DNA of 5,988 nt, from contig CAMWZB010000072.1 of the NCBI GenBank assembly GCA_947178655.1, forward strand, positions 1-5,988, in the 5' to 3' direction. The translations under genes were made by a program, and so were the position numbers. Numbering within the stretch: position 1 is the stretch's first letter; every line of letters starts with the position of its first letter. Shown one piece after another: positions 1 to 5,988 of this stretch. Below the pieces are notes generated by a model that did no database searches, was not told the DNA's origin, and saw only the letters and a program-made list of their open reading frames with translations. Source of the DNA: an uncultured Porphyromonadaceae bacterium (GTDB taxonomy: Bacteria; Bacteroidota; Bacteroidia; Bacteroidales; Muribaculaceae).

Positions 1-151
1 TGGTCAGGGCGGAGTCGGGGCGCGACTCCATGAGGCTGTCGGCGAGGTCGAGCCGCGCCTCGACAGGGCCGCGGCGGCAGCCGGTCATCGCCATAAGGAC
101 GATGACCAGCGCCACGACGGCTGCGGAAAGTCTGAGCGGATGTATATGCAT
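1..151 (-). CDS. N-terminal fragment of a lipoprotein, possibly TPR-type (cut by window edge)
   Basis: Fifty codons are visible from an ATG at 151-149, and the frame stays open to base 1. The protein starts with a short basic stretch (R7), a hydrophobic core at about residues 9-22 (AAVVALVIVLMAM) and a lipobox-like M-T-G-C with the candidate lipidated Cys at residue 25, so it should be exported and anchored as a lipoprotein. The mature part begins RRGPVEARLDLADSLMESRP and continues DSALT. This 'ADSLM-x-x-x-PDSAL' pattern resembles the first helix of TPR-like lipoproteins I know from Bacteroidales, but that is recollection and not a domain hit. The start is well fixed: an in-frame TAA (160-158), which is the stop of the preceding gene, lies only two codons upstream, and the later Met codons fall inside the signal peptide. 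The 6-base gap implies co-transcription with the secreted protein gene upstream. The function cannot be told from this fragment. Confidence 0.72.
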   Translation of the reverse strand, partial: MHIHPLRLSAAVVALVIVLMAMTGCRRGPVEARLDLADSLMESRPDSALT

Positions 152-157
152 GGAGGA

Positions 158-1672
158 TTACTTCACCACTGTCTTACCGGTGCTGACAGTGCCGTCCGAC
201 CAGGTGGTGGTGCGGATGACAAGCGAGCCCGGAGTGGGGGCGTCAAGACGGCGGCCGAGAAGGTCGGTGTAGGTAGTCGATACAGGCTGACGGATGATGC
301 CGGGAGCATCAGCAGATGCATAGTATGCCTTCTCTGACACGTTGGTCACGCCGTCGACGGTGTAGACAGACTCAACTTCGATGGTCTGCCAGGAGTCTAC
401 GTGGAAGAATACGGTATGGATGTCACCGTTGCAGTATATATCGTAGTTATCGGTGAAGTAGTAAGGAAGTTCGGTCATGCTTTCGGAGAGTCCGAAATAA
501 GCATCAGGAGTGAATTCATGAAGGATTCCGTCTATGTATATACGGTATGAAAGCAGCTCAGGATTGATGTAGTTGCCGTCGACATCTGCTGCCGGTACGT
601 TGATGTAGGCCATATCATCAATCTCATATACGTCTATAACCGAAGGCGTGGCAGGTACGGCGGGACGGTCGCCTTCATAGTACATGAAGCATGCATCGGT
701 GAATCCGTTGTAGAATGAGCTGATGTTATAGTCCACTTCAAGCACCCAGTAGTTCTCGGCGAGGGTGAACATGCGCTTTGCGCTGTCAAAGGCGAAGGAG
801 AAAGACATTGACATGTCGACCAGGGGAGAGCCCCATTCGTCGGTTCCGTTCTGTACGGCGCCGAAGAGCCGGAGATATCGCAGGGGATTGGATGTAAGGA
901 TGACGCCGGATCCAAACGTCAGCACATCGTCGGCAAGAGTACCCTTGACCCAGTCTTCGGGTGCCAATGTGGAGAATCCCGCAACGTAGACATCCTGACC
1001 GTCGACAGCGACCTGCAGCTGTCGCTGACCGGCAGGAAGAAGCAGGATGTACTGCTCGATGACGGCACCGGCAGGAGGAGTGATGCTGACGATATCGCCG
1101 ACAGGCCGTATCTGATAGTCTGTCAGGAACAGAAATGCTCCGGCCTCTTCCATGGTCTCGCCATCCTTATATACCATGAAGTACACATCGGGGTCGGTCA
1201 CTGTGATGGCGCCCTCGGCGTCGATGGCCATTGTCGTGCTCTCAAGGAAGCGGTCGACGGCTCCGTTCTCGTCAAGGGTCACAAACTCGAGGTTGAGCAG
1301 CTGAATATCGTTTTTGTAGATGGCCTGTCCGGCACGGAGTGTGATGACCGATCCGTCGACATCTCCTTCTATCCAGGTGTATTCTTCGTTAGAATCAGTG
1401 CGTCCGAATCCCGGCGCAAGGTCACGGAAATATATTTTCGAGCCGTCCTCAGAGCGGCGTATCTGCATTTTGTAGCCGATTTGCTGAGAGGTGCCCCAAT
1501 AGTCGTTCTCCACCACATCCATGATATAGTCGGTCTCGGCGCCTTCGGGATTGTAGATCGGGACAGTCTCCACGGGAACGCCCGGGAGTTTGGCCTTTAT
1601 AGCCATAGGTGCAGCCTGCGTGGCAGTGAAGCACAGCAGAGCGGCAGCGGAAAAAGTAAAAAATCTGTTCAT
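158..1672 (-). CDS. Secreted beta-rich surface protein of unknown function with sorting-like C-terminal tail
   Basis: I do not recognise a named family. The frame opens with a TTG at 1684, but the ATG at 1672 is the better start because a clean signal peptide begins there (MNRFFTF, hydrophobic to about residue 18, probable cleavage after T-Q-A at residue 20). That gives 504 aa. Cys14 is preceded by Leu, so it is not a lipobox. The mature protein is acidic and rich in Tyr, Val and Asp with alternating hydrophobics, as in beta-sandwich proteins. Two similar modules are visible: W100-I-E-G followed by a hydrophobic strand and A-G-Q-A-I, and W241-V-K-G followed by F-G-S-G-V-I. A segment from about residue 340 (PATPSVIDVYE) to 450 looks fibronectin III-like. 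The end (residues about 466-504) has YTDLLGRRL, a TTTWSDGT strand and a final KTVVK, resembling Bacteroidales C-terminal sorting domains (type IX-like). Export is well supported; surface location and fold are inference. It lies 32 bases after polA and 6 bases before the lipoprotein gene. Confidence 0.85.
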   Translation of the reverse strand: MNRFFTFSAAALLCFTATQAAPMAIKAKLPGVPVETVPIYNPEGAETDYIMDVVENDYWGTSQQIGYKMQIRRSEDGSKIYFRDLAPGFGRTDSNEEYTWIEGDVDGSVITLRAGQAIYKNDIQLLNLEFVTLDENGAVDRFLESTTMAIDAEGAITVTDPDVYFMVYKDGETMEEAGAFLFLTDYQIRPVGDIVSITPPAGAVIEQYILLLPAGQRQLQVAVDGQDVYVAGFSTLAPEDWVKGTLADDVLTFGSGVILTSNPLRYLRLFGAVQNGTDEWGSPLVDMSMSFSFAFDSAKRMFTLAENYWVLEVDYNISSFYNGFTDACFMYYEGDRPAVPATPSVIDVYEIDDMAYINVPAADVDGNYINPELLSYRIYIDGILHEFTPDAYFGLSESMTELPYYFTDNYDIYCNGDIHTVFFHVDSWQTIEVESVYTVDGVTNVSEKAYYASADAPGIIRQPVSTTYTDLLGRRLDAPTPGSLVIRTTTWSDGTVSTGKTVVK

Positions 1673-1704
1673 AGAATATTGCAAATAAAGGTATTGATAC
1701 TATG

Positions 1705-4482
1705 TCAGTGCGCCTCGAGCCAGTTGCTGCCGGTGCCGGCGGCAACTTCGAGAGGCACGCGTCCGGAGTAGGCATGCTCCATTTCGGAGGTGACGAGCGC
1801 GGTGAGTTCGGATGCTTCCTCGGGGATGACGTTGAAGATGAGTTCGTCATGAACCTGCATAATCATGCGTGAACGCAGACTGCGGCGACGTATCTCGGCG
1901 TCGATGCGCACCATTGCCACCTTGATGATGTCGGCGGCACTGCCCTGCAGGGGGGCATTGATGGCATTGCGCTCGGCATAGGCACGGACAGTGTTGCTGC
2001 GCGAACTGATGTCAGGAAGATAGCGGCGCCGGCCCATGACAGTAGTGACCCATCCTTTCTCCCGTGCCCGCTCGATGGATGTCTGCATATACGCGGCCAC
2101 TCCGGGATATGTGGCAAGGTAGCCTTCTATAAGCTCCTTGGCTTCGCCGCGGGGTATGCCCAGGCGCTCGGAAAGTCCGAAGGCCGATATGCCGTAGATA
2201 ATGCCGAAATTAGCGGTCTTGGCATTGCGGCGCTGCTCATCGGTGACATCGTCAAGGGAGCGGTGATAGATTTTTGCGGCCGTGGCGCGGTGGATGTCCG
2301 CACCGGACAGGAAGGCCTCAATCATCACGGGGTCGCCGCTGAGGTCGGCCATCAGACGGAGTTCTATCTGCGAGTAGTCGGCAGACAGCATCAGACACCC
2401 CTGATCCGGTACGAAGGCCCGGCGAATGTCGCGCCCGTCAGCTGTGCGGATGGGTATGTTCTGAAGGTTCGGATTGGTGGATGAAATGCGACCCGTGGCC
2501 GTGACTGTCTGATTGTAGGTGGTGTGTATCTTGCCTGTGACAGGATTGATGAGCTTCGGGAGGGCGTCGACGTATGTGGCCAGGAGTTTCTTGAGGCCTC
2601 TGATGTCGAGGATGAGGCGCACCAGAGGTACGTCAAGATACTTCTCCAGCACATCCTCGGCGGTTGACCATGCTCCGCCCTTGGTCTTGCGGGCCTTGGG
2701 GTCGATACGCATCTCGTCGAAGAGTATCTGTCCTACCTGCGAAGGGGAGCTGACGTTGAACTGTCGTCCGGCTATGGTATAAGCCTTGGCCTCAAGGTCG
2801 TGCAGTCTGTCTGTGAGCTGACGGGACAGCCGGTGAAGTTCTTGCGGGTCGATGCGTGCGCCTTCCCACTCCATGGATGCAAGGACGGGAATGAGGGGGA
2901 ACTCTACATCGCGGAGGAGGGCTGTCTGGTCTTTGTCGGCTATCTCGGCTTCAAGGACGGGCTTCAGCTTCAGACAGAGCACTGCGGTCTGCGTCATGGC
3001 CGTATGCGGGTCCATGGGAGCGCTCTGCCGCTCGGACGGAGATGCCGAGTAGTCCCATGTGGCGAAGTGCAGATAAGTCATGGCCAGTGTGGGCAGATTG
3101 TGCTTCTGCTCGGGCTGACACAGATAGTGGGCCACCGACGTATCGAACCACCGTGAGCCGTCGAATGTGATGCCAAGACGGCGCAGGATGAGCATGTCGC
3201 GCTTGATATCAGGGCCACAGACGCACACCCGCGCGTCGGAGAAAAGAGGCTGAAGGAGTCCGGCCACTGTGCTGCGCTCATGGGCGCTCGTGCCGAATGT
3301 GATGTAGCGGACCTTGAACACGTCGGCCGATCCGCCGACAGCATATGCAAGACCGATGCCGAACGGCTGTGCGCGCATGGCCTCCGGTCCTACGGCGTTC
3401 ACCCCTATGCCGACTGTCCCGGCCTCTATGGCGCGGCTGATGAATTCGGCGTCAGAGATGTCGTCGTCAGAGCTGATGATTTCCGGGCTGATGTCTGCAG
3501 GCTGTGCGCATGCATCAGTCTTATCGGATTCGTCGTCAATGAAATCAAAGAGCGACGGTGCCGCCTCAGACTTGGTCTCTGCTGTGACCTGAGGCTGCGA
3601 GGTGGCCGCTGAGGAGTATTTCTGTAGAAACGAGCGGAACTCCAGTTCCCTGAAGATCGAGGTGAGCGCCTCTACATCGGGTTCGCGGCGCCGCAGGGCG
3701 TCGGAGTCGAATTCGACAGGCGCGTCAGTGACTATAGTGACCAGATGGCGCGACAGCTGGATGAGGTCGGCATTCTCTGTCACCTTCTTCTGCAGAGCGC
3801 CTTTGAGGGATGCGGTATTGTCCAGCAGATTCTCGACAGAGCCAAACTCGTTAATCAGCTTGACGGCAGTCTTTTCGCCCACGCCCGGACATCCGGGCAC
3901 GTTGTCGGATGCATCTCCCTCGAGAGCGAGAAGGTCGATGACCTGACGGGGTGACTGTATGCCGTACTTCTCGCAGACTTCCTTTGGGCCCCGAACCTCG
4001 AATCCCTGTCCTTTAAGGGACGGACGGTACATGAACACACGGTCAGTGACGAGCTGTCCGTAGTCCTTGTCCGGGGTCATCATGTATGTGGTGAACCCTG
4101 CCTCCTCGGCACGGCGCGAAAGTGTGCCTATGACATCGTCGGCCTCGTAGCCGGGCAGTTCGATCACAGGTATGCGATAGGCCTGGAGGAGCCTCTTGAT
4201 GTAGGGGATGGCCACAGTGATGTCTTCAGGCTGCTTGTCGCGGCCAGCCTTGTACTCGGGGTAATCGTCATGTCTGAAGGTGTGTCCGTGCGGCGGGTCG
4301 AAGCACACGGCTATATATCCGGGATTCTCCTTGCGGAGCACGTCCTCGAGGGTGTTGCAGAAACCGAATATCGCCGAGGTATTCATTCCTGCCGAATTGA
4401 CACGGGGCGAGCGCAGCAGCGCATAGTACGCACGGTAGATCAGTGCGTAGGCATCGAGGAGAAACAGTTTTTTTTCTTCCAT
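1705..4482 (-). CDS. polA: DNA polymerase I (PolA), 925 aa, proofreading site degenerate
   Basis: Family A polymerase acting in the cytoplasm in Okazaki fragment maturation and repair gap filling. The N-terminal 5' nuclease (about 1-290) keeps its metal ligands: D10, D62, E113/D115/D116, D138/D140 and D190/D193, then a helix-hairpin-helix GVGEKTA at 200-206. A Ser/Asp/Ala-rich linker (about 290-343) follows. The 3'-5' exonuclease-like domain (about 344-515) has lost the DxE motif: V361 and A363 replace E. coli D355 and E357, and H493/T497 replace Y497/D501; only D429 (for D424) remains. The polymerase domain (about 525-925) is intact: TGRISSTNPNLQNIPIR at 663-679, motif A with D702 and E707, O-helix R751/K755/F759/Y763, Q-helix R838 to Q846, and motif C H878-D879-E880. 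F759 is the usual Phe that disfavours dideoxynucleotides. ATG at 4482 starts MEEKKLFLLDAYALIYRAYY, the normal family start. Length is usual for Bacteroidetes. A candidate promoter lies just upstream. Confidence 0.98.
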   Translation of the reverse strand: MEEKKLFLLDAYALIYRAYYALLRSPRVNSAGMNTSAIFGFCNTLEDVLRKENPGYIAVCFDPPHGHTFRHDDYPEYKAGRDKQPEDITVAIPYIKRLLQAYRIPVIELPGYEADDVIGTLSRRAEEAGFTTYMMTPDKDYGQLVTDRVFMYRPSLKGQGFEVRGPKEVCEKYGIQSPRQVIDLLALEGDASDNVPGCPGVGEKTAVKLINEFGSVENLLDNTASLKGALQKKVTENADLIQLSRHLVTIVTDAPVEFDSDALRRREPDVEALTSIFRELEFRSFLQKYSSAATSQPQVTAETKSEAAPSLFDFIDDESDKTDACAQPADISPEIISSDDDISDAEFISRAIEAGTVGIGVNAVGPEAMRAQPFGIGLAYAVGGSADVFKVRYITFGTSAHERSTVAGLLQPLFSDARVCVCGPDIKRDMLILRRLGITFDGSRWFDTSVAHYLCQPEQKHNLPTLAMTYLHFATWDYSASPSERQSAPMDPHTAMTQTAVLCLKLKPVLEAEIADKDQTALLRDVEFPLIPVLASMEWEGARIDPQELHRLSRQLTDRLHDLEAKAYTIAGRQFNVSSPSQVGQILFDEMRIDPKARKTKGGAWSTAEDVLEKYLDVPLVRLILDIRGLKKLLATYVDALPKLINPVTGKIHTTYNQTVTATGRISSTNPNLQNIPIRTADGRDIRRAFVPDQGCLMLSADYSQIELRLMADLSGDPVMIEAFLSGADIHRATAAKIYHRSLDDVTDEQRRNAKTANFGIIYGISAFGLSERLGIPRGEAKELIEGYLATYPGVAAYMQTSIERAREKGWVTTVMGRRRYLPDISSRSNTVRAYAERNAINAPLQGSAADIIKVAMVRIDAEIRRRSLRSRMIMQVHDELIFNVIPEEASELTALVTSEMEHAYSGRVPLEVAAGTGSNWLEAH

Positions 4483-4502
4483 ACAGTCACTTGATTTAGT
4501 GG

Positions 4503-4534
4503 CAAAGGTAAGAATTTATTCCATAAATACGAAA
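4503..4534 (-). promoter_or_regulatory. Candidate Bacteroidetes-type promoter for polA
   Basis: On the minus strand, TACCTTTG at 4510-4503 is an exact match to the Bacteroidetes -7 consensus TAnnTTTG. Twenty bases upstream lies TTTC at 4534-4531, a one-mismatch match to the -33 TTTG element at an accepted spacing. Transcription would start near 4498, leaving a leader of about 15 bases before the polA ATG at 4482. The -33 half lies in the last codons of the upstream DUF486 gene, so polA could be transcribed both from here and by read-through. The spacer is AT-rich, unlike the GC-rich genes on both sides. No Shine-Dalgarno sequence is evident, which is normal for this phylum. Confidence 0.55.
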
Positions 4535-4890
4535 TATACCGCAGCGATAAGGCAGAGAAAGGCTGCGAAATGATTCCAGTGCAGCGGCTCGCCCTTGAAG
4601 AACACTACAGTGAAGAGTGTGAAGATGACGAGCGTGACAGCTTCCTGGATAACTTTAAGCTGCATGAGCGAGAACGGCCCTCCGTTGCCGGCGAATCCGA
4701 TGCGGTTGGCCGGAACCTGGCAGCTGTATTCGGCCAGGGCTATGCCCCATGACAGGAGTATTACGAAAATCAGCGGAGTGTCGCGGCCTATGATTTTCAT
4801 GTCCTGCAGTTTCAGATGGCCGTACCAGGCGAATGTCATGAATATGTTCGAGACGATGAGCAGGCAGATGGTGGCTATTGCACTTTTCAT
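4516..4890 (-). CDS. DUF486 / DMT-superfamily small membrane protein, 124 aa
   Basis: Small integral inner-membrane protein of the DUF486 family (Pfam DMT_6), distantly related to drug/metabolite transporters; I know of no proven substrate. Four hydrophobic segments are visible at about residues 4-22, 38-54, 81-99 and 105-122. Family hallmarks are present: TFAWYGHLK at 19-27, the EYSCQVPANRIG block at 54-65, FSLMQLKVIQEAVTL at 73-87, and GEPLHW near 100-105 leading into the last helix, which ends VYFVFME. The ATG at 4890 (MKSAIATICLLIV) gives the usual family length. A longer reading from a GTG at 4932 is unlikely because its extra 14 residues are translated from the intergenic hairpin and are not conserved-looking. 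A dimer or oligomer would be needed for a full transporter, as in other four-helix DMT proteins; this is inference. It sits between rluB and polA, 33 bases before the polA start. Confidence 0.93.
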   Translation of the reverse strand: MKSAIATICLLIVSNIFMTFAWYGHLKLQDMKIIGRDTPLIFVILLSWGIALAEYSCQVPANRIGFAGNGGPFSLMQLKVIQEAVTLVIFTLFTVVFFKGEPLHWNHFAAFLCLIAAVYFVFME

Positions 4891-4917
4891 ATGATTGTTG
4901 AATGGAAGGCAATGATA

Positions 4918-4955
4918 ACGGACGCTCGGCACTATGATATCAGCCGGGCGTCCGT
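4918..4955 (-). terminator. Strong inverted repeat, probable rluB terminator
   Basis: Bases 4918-4930 and 4943-4955 form a 13-bp GC-rich stem with one non-Watson-Crick position (U·G if transcribed on plus, C·A on minus) around a 12-base loop. It lies 26 bases after the rluB stop and 27 bases before the DUF486 start. On the minus strand it is followed by TTATCATT, only moderately T-rich, so this is a suboptimal intrinsic terminator or a hairpin that stabilises the rluB mRNA 3' end. The loop contains the perfect 8-base palindrome TGATATCA (4935-4942), so a protein-binding site is an alternative. Confidence 0.5.
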
Positions 4956-4981
4956 ATGACTTATCTGTAAAATGAATGACG

Positions 4982-5988
4982 TTATTCGAACGAACCCATC
5001 TTGAGGTAGTTCACTTCTTCCTGGGTGAGATAGCGCCAGCGGCCACGGGGGAGATTCTTCTTCGTGAGGCCTGCGAAATACACACGGTCAAGTTTGACCA
5101 CATGGTATCCGAGAGACTCGAAGATACGGCGGACGATGCGGTTGCGTCCTGAATGAATCTCGATTCCGGCCTGGTTGCGGTCGGTCTCGGTGGCGTAGCT
5201 GATGGCATCGGCATGGATGGGACCGTCCTCAAGCTCAATGCCGTCGGCGATGCGCTGCATATCCTCTTCGGCGATGTCACGGTCGCACCATACGTGGTAG
5301 ATTTTTTTCTTCACGTACTTGGGATGCGTCAGTTTTGAGGCGAGGTCGCCGTCGTTGGTGAGCAGCAGCACACCCGTAGTGTTGCGGTCAAGACGGCCGA
5401 CGGGATATATGCGCTCGGGACAAGCGTCCTTGACCAGATCCATGACGGTGAGTCGTCCATTGGGGTCGTCCGAAGTTGTGACGCAGTCCTTGGGTTTGTT
5501 GAGCAGGATATAGCACTTGCTCTGTGTGGTCACAACCTTGTCATCGTACTCCACTACGTCGCTGTGCGTAATCTTGGTGCCGAGTTCTGTGACTACTTGG
5601 CCGTTGACCTTCACCAGACCCTGCTGGATGAATTCATCGGCCTCACGGCGTGAGCAGAGTCCGGCGTTGCTCATATATTTGTTCAGACGTATCTGTTCGT
5701 TGGGATCGGGAACGGGCACTTCGTACTCGATGCGCTTAGGACGAGGCGTGAAGCTCTTTCCGCGTCCGGGGAAGTCGCTGTTGCCGCCACCCTGATTGTT
5801 GTAGCGACGGTTGTTGCCTCCGTTCTTGTTGTAGCCGCCCTGATTGCGGTTATAACCGCCCTGATTGTTGTACGGACGCTGCTGGCGCTGGCCGCCGTTG
5901 TTGTAGCCGCCCTGATTGCGGTTATAACCGGCCTGATTGATGTACGGCCGCTGCTGACACATGACGCAGATGGTGTGGGGGCGCTGGG
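4982..5988 (-). CDS. rluB: RluB/RsuA-family rRNA pseudouridine synthase with Asn/Gly-rich tail (5' end probably outside window)
   Basis: Converts a specific uridine of rRNA to pseudouridine in the cytoplasm; in E. coli RluB targets 23S U2605 and RsuA 16S U516, and the target here cannot be decided from sequence. Numbering from the first visible ATG (5962), residues 1-62 are a disordered Asn/Gly/Gln/Tyr/Arg tail with tandem repeats, followed by a basic-Pro linker. The S4 RNA-binding domain is at about 91-135 (IRLNKYMSNAGLCSRREADE). The catalytic domain follows: YILLNKPKDCVTT at 151-163, the catalytic Asp192 in GRLDRNTTGVLLLTNDGDL, and GRNRIVRRIFESLGYHVVKL at 272-291. The end is GRWRYLTQEEV, usual for this branch. 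Upstream of 5962 the frame has no stop to the window edge, and all eight full codons end in G or C, so translation probably begins outside the window; 5962 is the alternative start. Such low-complexity tails are, to my knowledge, common in Bacteroidales homologues. The product is sure; the start and the exact RluB versus RsuA label are not. Confidence 0.93.
   Translation of the reverse strand, partial: QRPHTICVMCQQRPYINQAGYNRNQGGYNNGGQRQQRPYNNQGGYNRNQGGYNKNGGNNRRYNNQGGGNSDFPGRGKSFTPRPKRIEYEVPVPDPNEQIRLNKYMSNAGLCSRREADEFIQQGLVKVNGQVVTELGTKITHSDVVEYDDKVVTTQSKCYILLNKPKDCVTTSDDPNGRLTVMDLVKDACPERIYPVGRLDRNTTGVLLLTNDGDLASKLTHPKYVKKKIYHVWCDRDIAEEDMQRIADGIELEDGPIHADAISYATETDRNQAGIEIHSGRNRIVRRIFESLGYHVVKLDRVYFAGLTKKNLPRGRWRYLTQEEVNYLKMGSFE
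5828..5956 (-). repeat. 72-base tandem repeat inside the rluB low-complexity tail
   Basis: Two 57-base copies, at 5828-5884 and 5900-5956, differ at only three positions by my count (54/57) and are offset by 72 bases, or 24 codons. Each encodes QQRPY, then two variable residues and Q, then GYNRNQGGYN. The period is a multiple of three, so copy number changes would keep the frame. High DNA identity, including synonymous positions, suggests recent duplication by slippage or unequal exchange. A shorter related piece (RRYNNQGG) lies just below the first copy. Confidence 0.85.

Noticed and set aside
1673..1684. TTG start at 1684 for the secreted protein
   Set aside because: The in-frame ATG at 1672 begins a standard signal peptide; the four extra residues add nothing.
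1673..1704. TACCTTTA and TTTATTTG on the minus strand, resembling the TAnnTTTG -7 box ahead of the secreted protein gene
   Set aside because: Each has one mismatch, neither has a TTTG near -33, and the leader would be under about 10 bases. Read-through from polA is as likely.
2800..3946. Several long plus-strand open frames opposite polA (up to 118 codons)
   Set aside because: They lie antisense to clearly conserved PolA domains, have no recognisable motifs or promoter, and are expected by chance opposite GC-rich codons.
4891..4932. GTG start at 4932 for the DUF486 protein
   Set aside because: The extension runs through the intergenic hairpin and makes the protein longer than its family. 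The ATG at 4890 starts directly at the first membrane helix.
4980..4992. Small inverted repeat CGTT-ATTCG-AACG at the rluB stop
   Set aside because: Only a 4-bp stem inside coding sequence; expected by chance.
1..5988. CRISPR array, insertion sequence, tRNA/rRNA, defence or mobile genes
   Set aside because: No spaced direct repeats, transposase motifs, terminal inverted repeats or tRNA-like cloverleaf were seen. The gene content is ordinary chromosomal.

Overview
The window looks like a piece of a gut-type Bacteroidales chromosome, most likely from a fairly GC-rich lineage such as Muribaculaceae. Four things suggest this: a PolA of Bacteroidetes length (925 aa), a TAnnTTTG-type promoter ahead of it, an Asn/Gly/Tyr/Gln-rich tail on an RluB-type pseudouridine synthase, and a secreted beta-rich protein ending in a Bacteroidales-style sorting-like tail (LLGRR near position 255, ending in KTVVK). 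The taxonomic placement is inference from sequence style; no marker gene was searched.

All five genes lie on the minus strand, so transcription runs from high to low coordinates. In that order they are: (1) an rluB-like 23S/16S rRNA pseudouridine synthase (4982 to the right edge, probably cut at its 5' end); (2) a small four-helix DUF486/DMT-family membrane protein (4516-4890), separated from gene 1 by a 91-base gap holding a strong inverted repeat; (3) polA, DNA polymerase I (1705-4482), with a good Bacteroidetes-type promoter in the end of gene 2; (4) a secreted protein of unknown function (158-1672), 32 bases after polA; (5) the first 50 codons of a lipoprotein (left edge to 151), only 6 bases after gene 4. 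No stretch over 300 bases lacks a gene.

The genes do not form an obvious pathway. rluB and polA are housekeeping functions (rRNA modification; Okazaki fragment processing and repair). The secreted protein and the lipoprotein are envelope proteins and are very likely co-transcribed with each other, perhaps by read-through from polA.

The best observations are: PolA has an intact 5' nuclease and polymerase but a degenerate 3'-5' exonuclease site, so it probably cannot proofread; the rluB tail holds a 72-base near-identical tandem repeat whose frame stays open to the window edge; and a truncated lipoprotein gene sits at the left edge. I found no convincing evidence of a new defence, mobile or regulatory system here.
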